Below are positions 40,337-63,230 of a stretch of 64,000 nt of DNA, in pieces. Origin of the DNA: Hydra vulgaris (lineage: Eukaryota > Cnidaria > Hydrozoa > Anthoathecata > Hydridae); assembly GCF_038396675.1 (NCBI RefSeq), contig NC_088929.1, forward strand, positions 39,342,501 through 39,406,500, in the 5' to 3' direction. Under the pieces are notes generated by a model, which made no database searches, was not told the DNA's origin, and saw nothing but the letters and a program-made list of their open reading frames with translations. The translations under genes and the position numbers were made by a program. The first letter of the stretch is position 1. Each line of letters begins with the position of its first letter.

Positions 40337-41460
40337 ATGGAACAGAATAATCAAAGGAAAAAAAAACATAATAGTTTCACCCTTAAACAAAAAAAATATA
40401 AAAAAAAACGTCTCAATGAACTTGGTTCTAAAATCCAAAAAACTGAAATTATTTTCACAAACTGTTTTAAGTCAGAATTTCAGAGTCAAATGAAATTGAA
40501 TGTATTTCTGAAAAAGTTGTACCCAAATGCCGATAAAATCATAAGTTCATATAACACCCAATATTGATTCAATACATTGTTTTTTTCACCTTCTGCATCT
40601 ACTTCAACTGATTTACGAATTCCTTCAGACTCTGGAAATATATTACCTGATAATTGTTAACAAACAGAATTATTAAGTCAATAGATACGCTCATTATCAA
40701 CAACGACTTTATCCTAGTATAGTTATCGTGAACCTTTAAAGACTTTTGAAGATTCTGATTTGTCACACATAGATATTGTCAAAAAAATAATTCGAATTAT
40801 TTTATAAAGCCTAGTGGAAAACAAAATATTCAAACAGTTTTTTCATTTCATCCACACCATCCAGAAAAAAAAAATAATGGCACCCACCTAATACTTCCAA
40901 AGTATATTATGTAGCTTTGCCAGGGTCACAGAAAAAAATTTAAAAAATTAGGTTTTAGTTATGAACACATTTTTTTTGTTTTGATTTATATGTTAGATTT
41001 ATTCTTCTAAAAAGTTGGTTTTTATAAGTGTTGATGGTTTTGATGACTGGGTCCATGTGTATGAATGCATAAAAGATCATGAAGAATCAAAAAACCACAG
41101 AGAAGCATCAAATGTTATATGAGTGATGGTCCGGGACAAAGTGTAGACGGATTATTTAACAGAGAGTCCAGAGAAGTTAAAGAGAACATGTAGTAATCAA
41201 GAGAAGAAAAGCAGCTGAATCTTTATTGGAAATAGTTAAAGTAATAAAGGAAAACAAGGATTGTTGTTAGGAGGAATTAGTTATAAGGCAGCTTATAATT
41301 TATATGATACAGCAGTTAACCATGGAAACTTTTTAAAGATTGTTTTAATAATAGCCAAATCTATTATCGATTTAAATGGTCACATTACTAAGGGAATAGT
41401 ATAAATTGAAAAACGAGCAAAAAGTGGGGAAATAAGGAGATTTGTTTACTTTTATCGTTA
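40337..41460 (+). pseudogene. Second hAT (TTF-finger type) transposase relic, N-terminal half
   Basis: ATG at 40337 begins MEQNNQRKKKHNSFTLKQKK, open to 40567. Broken frames then give PSGKQNIQTVFSFHPHHP, a finger-like GFDDWVHVYECIKDHEESKN (about 41037-41095), FNRESREVKENM, and AYNLYDTAVNHGNFLKIV (about 41293-41350). HE-S--H and NHGNFL are landmarks of ZMYM1-like hAT proteins; compare the element at 17313-17894. The catalytic and dimerisation regions are absent, because a LINE relic in the other orientation follows at about 41460. Confidence 0.55.
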
Positions 41461-42960
41461 ACGTACTTAAAATTTTTGTTATCAACAAGTATTTTGGTTA
41501 TTTTGCAGGCAACAGAGTTTAGTGAAATAGGTCAATAGTTTTCAGCAAGTAACTTATCTTCCGTTTTTATATAGACCGAACTAAAGTTTGCTAATTTCTA
41601 GAGAGTGAGTAGTATTCCAGAATTAAAAAATTTATGAAAGATTTTTGTAAATGGAAAAAATATTAATAGGAGTTTGGATTGGTAAGTTAATGTCTGAAAT
41701 AGAAAAACCCGAGTTGTCATTATAAGTTCATTCAGGTAAGTATAACCAGTGACGGATCCAGGATTTTTAGGTGATTGAGATTACTTATGTCAAATAATGG
41801 GGCTTTGCAAAAAATTGCGGCGATTGGAGGCTGGGAACGACAAAACCCTTTGACTTCGTCCCCCACTGTAAACGTGAGAGGCAACAAGTTGATAAAAAAT
41901 TTTCTGTGCTATTCTTAATTAGATTTATATTCATTGATAAATTTTAAGTTTCATAGTATTTTCTCTCAGCGTTCAAAAATTATGACCATATAAAATTTGT
42001 AACCCCCTCAAATTGAGAGGGTTTAAACTTTATACGGTCGTGATTTTTGAACGCTGAGAGATAATGCTACGAAACTTATAATTTATCGATGAATATAAGT
42101 CTAATTGAGAGTACAAAATAGTACAAAAACAATTTTATCAACTTGTTATCCCTCACGTTTGGGTCGGGGGTATGGAGATGAAGTCAATGAGCTTTTTCAT
42201 TCCAAGCCAGATTCCCAGCCAAATTTTCAAACAGATTTTTTAATATGTGAAGTAACCTAAGGATCATAGTTTTTCTTTATTTTATTAACCTTAGGGATAA
42301 AATATTCGCAAGCAGTACAATTGTTAGAAATTAATAAATTAAACATTTGATCTGCGGTTTTATGCAGAAATAAAATATTCCAGTTGATTGATGCAATAAA
42401 GTTTGATACTGATTTGTAATCACCTTTGCTATAACTGAGCAACTGAGAATCACTTTCGGGAAACAATTTTGAAATTAAAAATCCTCAAGTAATACTAAAG
42501 CGGCCCTTAGTATTATTACCTAATATAGCATTAGGAAACAATTTTAAAATAGAATTACAGCTGTAGATAAATAATAAGTCCAACATATAGTTTGAGCAAC
42601 CATAGGGTATCTGGACGTAGGAAATGTGATATGTTAAAATTTCCGACAACAAAGCAGTCGTCATAGGGCTACCTAATTAAGCTAAGAGCTAATTTAAAGG
42701 ATTCAGAGATATATTATTTTAAATTAGCATGATTTGGTCTATGCATAACCTAGATAATAATGTGTTTATTGGTCCCCTTTACAGATATCAAAACTTGTTT
42801 GAGAAAAGTTTTATAGAAATAATTAACATCATGAGAGATAAATACATGAGTAATTAAGATAGCTACACTGCCACCTCGACATTTGTCTTTGCAATTTTTT
42901 TTAAAGCGAGTTATTGTTTTAATAAAATAGCTTCACTATTGTACTTTGTTTAAAACCATA
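41460..42960 (-). pseudogene. CR1-like LINE relic: endonuclease and start of RT
   Basis: Minus-strand reading from about 42960 gives, with shifts, CRGGSVAIL, IIWVMHRPNHANLK and DDCFVVGNFNISHF, which are apurinic-type endonuclease blocks. Next, 42257-42466 is LLSYSKGDYKSVSNFIASIN and FIPKVNKIKK, the EN-RT linker. After an interruption at 41751-42230 the RT begins: IFHKFFNSGILLTL, KLANFSSVYIKTEDK and ENY-PISLNSVACKI (41460-41740). It is dead; many stops. Confidence 0.6.
41751..42230. mobile_element. Foldback element inside the LINE relic
   Basis: Starts CAGTGACGGATCCAGG. GAGGCTGGGAA, TTGACTTCGTC, AACGTGAGAGG and TCTCAGCGTTCAAAAAT are all matched by inverted copies up to about 42230. The hairpin separates the EN-RT linker from the RT. 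The right terminus seems truncated, since no CACTG end is present, and no duplication is clear. Confidence 0.55.
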
Positions 42961-43193
42961 CGACATCAAACTTACTATCTAACTAAATTGTATATTTATG
43001 AGTTAATGCAGTTTGTTTTAATTTTTTAGATATAAATAAAAAGCTCACTATTTGAAGTATTAGTCAAGATAATTATTAAAGTTAAAAAAATAGTCTGAAA
43101 AAGGGTTTGTAGTTCTTACCTAATTCTTAGCTATATAATAATAGCAAAAATCGCTAATGTTGTTATGTTTATATTGATGCACATCATTTTTAA

Positions 43194-43284
<91 letters not shown>

Positions 43285-44689
43285 ATTATAATATCATAAA
43301 AGATTTTTTTGTTTAAATATTCAAGTCACTTTTTACTAATTTTATTTTCGTTTTTCAGCCCCACTTGCGTTTTTAAACAAAGCTAAACCATCATCTCTAA
43401 AAAACCTTAAATAAATCTTGCTATAAAAATGCAAATCCGGAAAAAAAGGAAAGATTATTATTAATAGAAGATAAAATTCAATGACTTTAAAAATAAGGAA
43501 TTAATTTATAGTGTTTGTTTTTAATATTTAAACCATGTTTTTACGTTTTGTGTATTATTCCACTGATCAGATAGAAAGTATTTCTTAGCTTGGTGTTAAT
43601 ATCGGATAAAAAATGTTTATTTATTCTTGGTAGAATAAGTAAATACATCAAGTGGTTTGTTTGATGTCACCATGGGAGCATTTGATAGCACTATGGTGTT
43701 CAAGCTAGTTGGAATTTTTCTTCCTTTTCAGGTTTCGCAATATTACAGCTAGTAAAATGATTATAAATCGTATAGAAAACTTAATCGTGTTTAAAAACAC
43801 AAGCAACTAAATTTAATCTGAATATTTTCATAAAAAGTTTGTGAACTTTTAACTTTGATTTTTAGGTTTAATCTACACAAGGATTTGAATATTTTGGCCA
43901 TTTAACCACGAAACAGTAGTTAGAGCATTTGCTTTAGAAACAAGTATTCCTAGGTTTGATGCCAACTTTGGCCGTCTTTGCGACATTGCTAAAGAAGGAG
44001 GAGTGAACTTATTATTTAAATGCTATTCCGCGGTCAAAATTATATTTAAGGATTTTTTTTTATTTGATTGAAGGTTTGGTAATTCTTTTAATAAATCAAA
44101 AAAAAAAACTAGTTTAAATAAGTTTTTTATTTAATTTAAACGCATGCGTACTATAAAGCGTTAATTACGTTCAAGTTAAAATTAGGAGTTTTTATAAAAT
44201 TACATAAGTTAAAGCTTATAAAATCAAACATTAAATTGTTAATCTTATTCTTAAGTTTATATTAACGAATACGTAAATTTGTTAAATCAAACCTAGATTT
44301 CTAAATGCTTGAAATGTCAAACAATAGTGTTGTGAAATGCTGTTGTAGTGGGTGTTAAAGTAAAATAATAAAAAAATTATTTATTAAAATCATGTTTGAT
44401 TTTATAATAAACTACAAAAGCAAAGGCTAAATTCTCAGAAATTTACTTTTCTGTATATATTTAATTAAAACTGTGTTTAATATGTTATATTCATGAAAAA
44501 AGTACTTGATACTAAGAATACACATATTACAAAATATCTAGTATTGGAATTTCTTTATAATTAAAAAAATCACAACCTGTTTGAAGTATAATTTATACTA
44601 GATTTTATTTTAAAATAAAATTAGATACAAGATTCTTCTTTTAAAATAAAATCTACTATAATTTGTCGTGAAATTTTAAGAGAGTGCTG
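42961..44689. other. Noncoding, with a TA tract
   Basis: (TA)n at 43196-43281. The rest, including a CATGGTGTTC-like patch near 43690, shows no gene signal that I trust. Confidence 0.5.
43196..43281. repeat. (TA)n microsatellite
   Basis: Uninterrupted TA of about 86 bp. Confidence 0.95.
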
Positions 44690-44714
44690 ATAGATAAAAA
44701 TAAAGGTTTTCATG

Positions 44715-45000
44715 AGAAATAATACTGAGAGAAATAATACTTTTCATGAGAAATAATACTGAGAGGTAATATTGAGAAGTATTAATGAAAAGTAGTATTG
44801 AGAGTTAATTCTGAGAGATAATACTAAGAGTTAATTTTAAGAGATAATACTGAGAGTTAATTTTGAGAGATAATACTGAGAAACAATTTTGAGAGATAAT
44901 ACTGAGAAACAACTTTGAGAGATAATACTAAGAAACAATTCTGAGAGATAATACTGAGAAACAATTTTGAGAGATAATGCTGAGAGGTGATACTGAGAGG
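44715..45000. repeat. Degenerate tandem satellite of GAGAGATAATACTGAGAAAC
   Basis: Units of about 16-32 bases alternate GAGA(G/A)ATAATACTGAGA with AACAATTTTGA or TTAATTTTGA. At least ten units, becoming more regular to the right. Confidence 0.85.
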
Positions 45001-45052
45001 TCTATTCTATTTCTAAATTTCCTCAATTTCTAAAAAATTTTAAGACTTTCAT

Positions 45053-45124
45053 ATTCTGTTGGAAGGGGGGGGGGGAGGTGGATACATATCTCTCATCTCC
45101 CTCCTTCCTGGATCCGTCGCTGAT
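45053..45124. repeat. Isolated transposon terminus CCTGGATCCGTCGCTG
   Basis: CTTCCTGGATCCGTCGCTG at about 45106-45123, after a run of G at about 45066-45075. It is the inverted counterpart of CAGTGACGGATCCAGG at 41751. A similar end, CCTGGATCTGTCACTG, occurs at about 56411-56426. Confidence 0.5.
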
Positions 45125-45832
45125 CTTGAGTGGTTTACTTTTTATTAACAGTACCTGAAAGTGAAGTAAATTGTAAAATATTGAAAACCTTATTGAATAT
45201 TTATGGTAATTTTTTACTAAAACAGGATTTGAATATTTGCAGTTTGGCAAGCATACTTTTGTTTATTGTTGTGTTTGATAAGTAATGATAAATAAAACCT
45301 TTATTTTAAGTTAAACCTGATAGCAGTTTTCAATCTTAGGGGAGGACGGGTAGGAACCACTTTTTATAAAACATTTATAACAAAGAAACCAAAAGTGAAA
45401 AAAAATAGGATAAGGAGCCTAAAGTAGCAGTTAAAGTACTAAAGTAGCTTGGTGTATTGAGTTTCTGATAGAAATTTAAAAAATATCAAAATATCTTCAG
45501 ATTTTTATAGAATTAAAAGATAATCCAGGTGTTTCTGTTGATTCACTCCTACCCATACTCGGGTAGGAGTGAACCAAGGAACGGGTATGAGTAAGTCGTT
45601 AGCTTTATCTATCTGAAAAATAAAGTTAAGTATTATCTTAAACGGATTAAGTAAAAGTTAGGTAAGGGTCTTATAATTGACTAATAAGCATTGCAGCTAA
45701 GTAATTATGTAACAAAAGACTTTAACATTTTTTTATCATCTTTTTTTTTCATCTATTTTAAGTCATCTAATGAAATTAAATTTATAAACTACAAGAATAA
45801 TAATTCGTTCACATTCTGTATTACTAATGTCT

Positions 45833-45833
45833 T

Positions 45834-45883
<50 letters not shown>

Positions 45884-45884
45884 A
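45833..45884. repeat. (CAA)n microsatellite
   Basis: About 17 ACA/CAA triplets inside the pogo-like element. Confidence 0.95.
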
Positions 45885-46461
45885 TAACTGCAATGTCAAA
45901 AAATAAATAACAAATATGAAGAAAATCAAAAGTTCTTCAACATTGTAATAGCTTTATAATAGCATATACTATATTAGCAATAAAATTAATAGTTAAAGAA
46001 TATTAATATAGTCAAGCACAACCCAAAACTTGTAATGGCAATGCCGCCATTCACGTATCCCGGAAAATATTAGTTAAGATAGTATTAATTTAACATCTAT
46101 TTCAAAAACAGTCTAAATATCAGGTGAATTGGCATCTTAAAAATACCACCTTTTTTGCGAAGAAAACTGATCGTAACTTCTTCTATAACAGAATTTGAAT
46201 ATAATGCCTTTCAAATATAATACATAGTCTTTTTTGCTGTTTCAAATTTAACTAATACAAAGTTCTCTTTTTTAGGGTTAACTTCACCCTAAAAAAGAGA
46301 AATTTTTTCACTCAATTATCACAAAAGTCATCTTCTAAAATTATTAAACCATCTGAGATTTTCAAATGCTCCAATACTGATCTTTTTTAGGTAGTTTTTT
46401 ATTGCTATTTTTATTGCAGTATCTTATCTCAATCTAATCTCTCTCAGGAGTGTCTATGACA

Positions 46462-47440
46462 TCATAGATCGACCCTTCTTTCTTTCCTTTCTTTTACAAA
46501 TTTTTTTTCAGCTTTAAGTAAGCCTCTAAATTGTTTAAGGCTGATAAAAGAATCTGATGATATTGTCGGATCAAGCATGACAACATTATTATCGACTGGT
46601 TTATTTGAATCAAAAAGATGTGGAGATTGCAGTATGTTCAAATCTTTAATATTAAAAGCAGTGGGGTTTGCATTTGTTGAAAGATATTGATAAGTTAAAT
46701 TCTCAGATGTAATGTTTATGTTATTTTTTATACAACTATTTTTAACATCAAGAGGTCTATTTGTTGCAAAACTGCACATAAAACCAATATCCGTAAACAC
46801 GTTCCTGTCATAAGGAAATTTAACTGTTTTTTTAAATGCAACTATAACTATGTTGAAAGGTGTTATGGCTTTTTGAAAAGCAAGTCCTACACATGCAACT
46901 ACATGGTATTTTGTAAATGTTTTTACGGGATTGTGGAGCATCCATGAATTAATTGCTGCACTATATGCAATTTTAAATGGTCCCAAAACACCCACATCAA
47001 AAGGCTGTAACTTGTGTGTAGAATAAGGTGATTATGTCAAAATGGTCATTCCAGGCTCCTTAGCTTTATTCAATACAGCTATGGATAAGTGAGCTTTACA
47101 GTTGTCGTATGTTAGTAACGATGGATTTTCTTTTGTGCTCAATGAAAATCTTATAAAGTGATTCATAACATCCAAAAAAATTTTACTGTTCATCCAGCCT
47201 GTTTTACATGCAAGTCCGAGAGATCCAGAAGGAGCTCTTGACAACATATGCTCCTTGAAATGCACTCGTGGAAAAATAAGTGCTGGTGGAAGATACTGTC
47301 CAGAAGCACTGATTCTTTCACAAGTTGTGACAAGGGTTCCTCTTTCAACACTTGTAAATTTGCTGACACTTTTAACTTCTTTCTTTGCAAGAACCTTAAA
47401 ATCAAATAGATTTTTAAATAAAAAAATCCAACTAATAAAA
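46462..47440 (-). pseudogene. pogo/jerky-type DDE_1 transposase relic
   Basis: Minus-strand segments in order: TSVERGTLVTTCERISASGQ (about 47330), FPRVHFKEHMLSRAPSGSLG, SLLTYDNCKAHLSIAVL (47032-47265) with the Asp of the DN motif, then HKLQPFDVGVLGPFKIAY and FTKYHVVACVGLAFQKA (46462-46995). SLLTYDN---HLSI and LQP-DV-VFGPFK are classic DDE_1 signatures of Tigger/jerky proteins. The first catalytic Asp and the N-terminal CENPB DNA-binding domains were not found, and a stop separates the two main pieces. Confidence 0.75.
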
Positions 47441-47852
47441 ATACTTTATAATAATAATAAAAATTTATTAGAATTAAAAGACAAGAATTAAAAGGTTTTT
47501 CCTCTCCAAGCTGTGCAACTGGATTAAAGTGTTGAATGTACAATAAGTACGTGGTTTATAAATAAAAAACAACTTGTTATAGATACAATTTTTTATTAGC
47601 TGTTTTTCCATAACTATCTGGTGTCTTAAATTAGCAAAAGTGTTTATTAAAGAACTTTCAAAAAGTACCAAAAATTTTACTTGCGGCTAATGCAAACACC
47701 CGCACTATAATAGCGTAAAAAATTAGATTGTCTCAAAAACAATTTCCCAATGATTACTTGGTGAAATTTTAGAGCCATTTTCTTAGCCCGTTTTAGCTAT
47801 GGGATCAATGATTCACTCTTACCCGTGACTCACTCTTACCCATCCTCCCTTA

Positions 47853-52979
<5,127 letters not shown>

Positions 52980-53118
52980 TAAATAAACGCATTGTTTTGG
53001 ATGTATTGGTATTTCAATTTTAATATGTTGTCCTTCCAAAACATAAGCAGCTTTTTTATAACTACTAAAACACAATTTAAAATGATTAATTAGTGGCATA
53101 CCCTTTACTTTTTATGAT

Positions 53119-53166
53119 CATGGTACATCTTGGTATCCATGGTACATCTTGGTATCCATGGTACAT
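53119..53166. repeat. CATGGTACATCTTGGTATC repeats
   Basis: Two full 19-base units and part of a third. Confidence 0.85.
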
Positions 53167-54373
53167 TTTTTGGCATAACATCAATAAGTATATCAATATA
53201 AAATTTTCTTGTTTATTTTCAGGTCATTGGCATTTTTAATTTAGAGAAAGTTTAAAGTCATAACTTTTTGATACGATTGATATCTGGTTGAGAAGTTGGT
53301 TGAGAATTAGCCAATCATTCATTACTTTGATTTGATTTGTTTGTTGCATTTTTTAATGAGTTTAGATGTGTGTGTTCAGTCGTTTGACTTGTATTTTTTG
53401 CAACTGTCTGCAATTTACATTTTTGTTCACTAAAACTTCCATTTTTAAATGGTCTCATTAGCTATGTAAAAAGGATTTTTTTTGAAGTCACGAATAATTT
53501 TTCTGTCAGTGAAACAACATGTAATGCGTGGCCTTTATGTTCCGTTTTAAAAGGAATATTCAACATAAAATTTATTCAGCGTGCAATTATTACAATGATT
53601 TTTGAACAAGCAATTGATTTGAATTATAAAATGTTAATTTCTTTTTGTTTGACTTCTTCCTTATATTCTTTGATACGTTCTTGAAAAGTTAAATTATACT
53701 TTTTTACTGCCTTTATAAAGCACCAATACCCCAACAAATCAAGTTTTAGAAAAATATTCTTAGTATTATAATTTTTAAAAATTTCTTATAAAAAACACAT
53801 TCAATTTAAATCACATAGCCGTCATCGAATGTTCCATTACTTTCCACAACAACATTAAAAGTGGTTTTGAAGAAAGATTTTTACAGGATTTGAATGATTG
53901 AAAATCTAAAATCGTTCTTTATGCGTCTTCTTTAGTTTTTTAAAGCAAAATCTACCTTCGGATAATATTTTTGATGAAATGCATTCATTGGCGTCACATT
54001 CTCTGCTAAATTTTTACCTCACAATTAAGCTCTGATACTTCAATGAAAATCATTTCCAAATGTCAACTGATGATGTAACTGATGATGTAACTGTCGAGAT
54101 TTTCACTTCTTTTACTTTTAAATCGCACTCAGTTAAAGCTTTACAGATTTTCTCAGTTATCCACTGAATCTAAAAACGTAGCGGGTTTTTTTCCCACAAA
54201 ATTAACATTTTTTGGTTGTGATTCTACCAAAATAATATAATCACAGAAATCCATTTCAGGCACTACTATTATTACGTCACTGTTATTTTCAGGATTTCCA
54301 CAACTCTTATTTATCGGCTCTATTTAATTTCAGATAACTCATGTTCAATTGTTTCAAATATTTCGATCAGAAC

Positions 54374-54455
54374 TTTATTTCTACTCAATTCTACTTTATT
54401 GATATTATTTGGGCTTTATTTCTACTCAATTCTACTTTAGTGATATTATTTGGGC
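54374..54455. repeat. Two tandem copies of a 41-bp unit
   Basis: TTTATTTCTACTCAATTCTA starts at 54374 and 54415; each copy ends with TATTATTTGGGC. Confidence 0.9.
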
Positions 54456-55339
54456 TATGTTCTCCCAATCAAAAATCATTTCTAGACGAACTTTTTTTTT
54501 TATTGGGAATACACTGCCGAATAGGTTCCAAAAGGGATTTGTGATTCGCCATACTTCTTATAAGATATCCCTTGATGAACTCAAAAATGATCAAAATGAT
54601 AAATCCAGTTATGTATTATACGATAGTCATTATCAAAAATTTCCACTTCACTAATGTAAATATAGCTTTTATTCGCAAATGTAAATATATCTTTGAATTA
54701 CCATTATTTCCGAAGGTGGTATCTTCACTTAATTGGATTTTTTGCAAAAATATATTCCATTTATTATATATATTGAATAACAGTAGAATTAACACATTTT
54801 GTTATGGCGAAACCTAAAACTTATATCAGGAAAAATAAGCGGCGTTTTTTCTCTCTAATTTAAATTTCAAGTTGCAAATTAATCTGGTATCTAATATAAG
54901 TAAGTAATAAACGGAGATTTTATCTTTTTATTAGTTATTAAGGTGCTCCAAGAAGACATAAATACCGTGGAAAAACATTTAACCAGGAAGTCCCGCCTTC
55001 CGAAGTCGCTTACATGTTTAGAATGTTAAACAAACTAGTTGTTTTAATGTATACTCTTAAAATGCATAGAAATAATAAAAGCATTAAAAATATATTTGTA
55101 AGAACGTAGTATAAAGAGAGTATTTCTCTTGCTTATTCACCAAATTTCTTACATTGAAACACTTTGCATTTAATTTCTAGCGATAAAAACAAAACGCTAA
55201 CTTAAGCTTTTAATTTCTTCAGCGCAAGGTGCACCCGATTGGAAATTTTGAATTCCGACTAAATTCAGTTGGCAATATTTGTCCATTAACTATTTTAATA
55301 AAAATTACTTAAATATGTCTTTTTTCCGGCCGGTACAAG

Positions 55340-55422
55340 AATTATATTCTACCTTTAAAGTATAATATAATGTCACTTTAAAGGTACTAATTATACCTTT
55401 AAAGTGACAAAAAATAAAGTGA
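55340..55422. repeat. Inverted CTTTAAAG-rich block
   Basis: ACCTTTAAAGTATAATATAA, GTCACTTTAAAGGTA and TACCTTTAAAGTGAC alternate in both orientations. Confidence 0.7.
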
Positions 55423-55468
55423 CAGCCTGCATCTCAGTATCGTGGCTACATAATCTATATTTATTACC

Positions 55469-55671
<203 letters not shown>

Positions 55672-55689
55672 AAATATATAAATTAGTAA

Positions 55690-57042
55690 AAAACACTTAC
55701 CCAACTTTTCTTCAACTTGAAGTTTCACCATTGCTGGATCATCAGGAAGAGTTACTAAATCTCAAAAAAAATCCAATTTATAGAAAAAAATATTTTAAAG
55801 GAAGTTATAAATTATTATAAAAAAATTTTTAATTACTATATTCTTTTGGTTAACGGGAAGTTACAGAAAGTAATTATTAAATAAATTTCTTTGGAATGTG
55901 GATAGTTTAATTTGGTCATTTGTTTTTATAATTTTTTAAGAGGTATTTATTTTCGTGCGTACATTTAGAAATTAATTCAGATTTTTTATTTAATAAATTT
56001 TCCTGATTTAAATGAGTAATTATTTCAAATTTTTCTTAGTTTAGAAAATGAACTTTTTTTGAAACAACTTAAAAAAACTATTCGCAATGTTCACAGAAAT
56101 ATAACAAAATAAAACTCAATCATTTAATTACTAGGAGCACCTCAATTACCAATTACATCAAAGTGAACAAAAAATAAATGAAGCATTAAGTACTTCCAAT
56201 AAAATTATTAGATAAATAGCGCAATTTAGTACAGTTTATTAAAGGCCTTATCGAGTTTTAAGTATAGGATACGAGCCTTGTTGCTTATTAAATCGTGTTC
56301 AACTTTGAGTCTGATTTTTGATAAATTTCAATATCAAATCAACTTTGATATTGAAATTTTTAATAAATTTTGGTGGCGGAAGGGGGATAAATACAACCCA
56401 TCCCCCACCCCCTGGATCTGTCACTGAACACACGCTATTTACTAACTAAAAGGTTAAATATTTTGTGAACGGCTTACAATTTCATTTTGAAATGGTAAAA
56501 TATTTTGAAGAAAATGTCTAAAAAAATATTTTTCTAAATTAAATAAAAATTTAAAATGGAAAAAAAGTTTTAATTTTTGGTATGTTTTTTTAACCGAACT
56601 TTTACTTTTTATTGAATTTATAAAATGTACCGATAATTTCGGTATCGGTTGAAATTGAAATTTCGGCCGAAACCGGTCAATCACTAGTTAGGAATATGAT
56701 TGAGTTTGTAGTAGAACCAAAAGCTCATTTTTTACTAAATCGAGGTTTTCGAAATATTTTTCTATAGGTCGATAATTTTTTAAGTCTAATTACACTTGAA
56801 GTTTTTTTTCAGTGTTGAGATGCAAAAATCATCAAAAAGGAATGGGAAATATCCTATTATGCTCGTAGTGGGTGAAAATTTTTTAAATTAATAATTTTCT
56901 CTACCGTGGTTAAGCACCTAAAATTACTTTGATATTTATCCTGGGAGGGTATTAAACCATTACGTAAATTCTTTTTTTATCAACCAGAAAAATTTGATGC
57001 ATTAACTTATTATTATTTTTTTTTTTTGTTTAATAAATATAG
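55690..57042. other. Upstream region of the metalloproteinase gene
   Basis: No signal-peptide exon was found. 56411-56426 holds the transposon-like terminus CCTGGATCTGTCACTG. TTTTTTTTTGTTTAATAAATATAG (57020-57042) is a strong polypyrimidine tract and splice acceptor leading into the first visible exon. Confidence 0.6.
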
Positions 57043-63007
<5,965 letters not shown>

Positions 63008-63230
63008 CGGTAGTTTAGCAAAAACTTTGAGTATAGTTTTTTCATTATAAAATTATTCAATAACAAAAAAATTTGTGTGTTACACAGTGTAACACAACTT
63101 TTGAATATTTCAAGAATATAATATTTCCTGCTTTCTTATGTATTGCAAGTTTTTCAAAAAATAATTTAAAACTTCCAAAGTTTTCTTTAAGCTCTAGAAA
63201 ACGTTTTTTATTTTCCAAATCACCATATAT
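63008..63230 (+). other. MMP 3' flank
   Basis: No AATAAA or ATTAAA occurs between the stop and 63230. TGTTACACAGTGTAACA at about 63079-63095 is a perfect palindrome. The first AATAAA is at 63241-63246, inside copy C. Confidence 0.6.

Larger units (their letters stand above)
45339..47850 (-). mobile_element. pogo/Tigger-like (Tc/mariner superfamily) element
   Basis: The left end GGGGAGGACGGGTAGGA and the right end (reverse complement AGGGAGGATGGGTAAGA) are both flanked by TA (45337-45338, 47851-47852). Related words, CTCCTACCCATACTCGGGTA (about 45546) and GACTCACTCTTACCC (about 47827), recur near both ends as subterminal repeats. It encodes a DDE_1 transposase relic on the minus strand. About 2.5 kb, normal for pogo. 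Confidence 0.8.
52980..54830 (-). pseudogene. Degenerate protein-like stretch of unknown family
   Basis: On the minus strand, about 54300-54165 stays open for some 50 codons (CGNPENNSDVIIVVPEMDF, then LVESQPKNVNFVGKKPAT). It continues in shifted frames with NVTPMNAFHQKYYPKVDFAL (about 53990), NYNTKNIFLKLDLLGYWCF (about 53750) and FKTEHKGHALHVVSLTEKLF (about 53550). The ordering and composition look like a decayed gene of about 500 residues. No family recognised. Confidence 0.3.

Noticed and set aside
56454..56684. Minus-strand 76-residue frame upstream of the MMP
   Set aside because: Low-complexity Phe/Lys composition, wrong strand for the missing MMP signal-peptide exon, and no recognisable motif.
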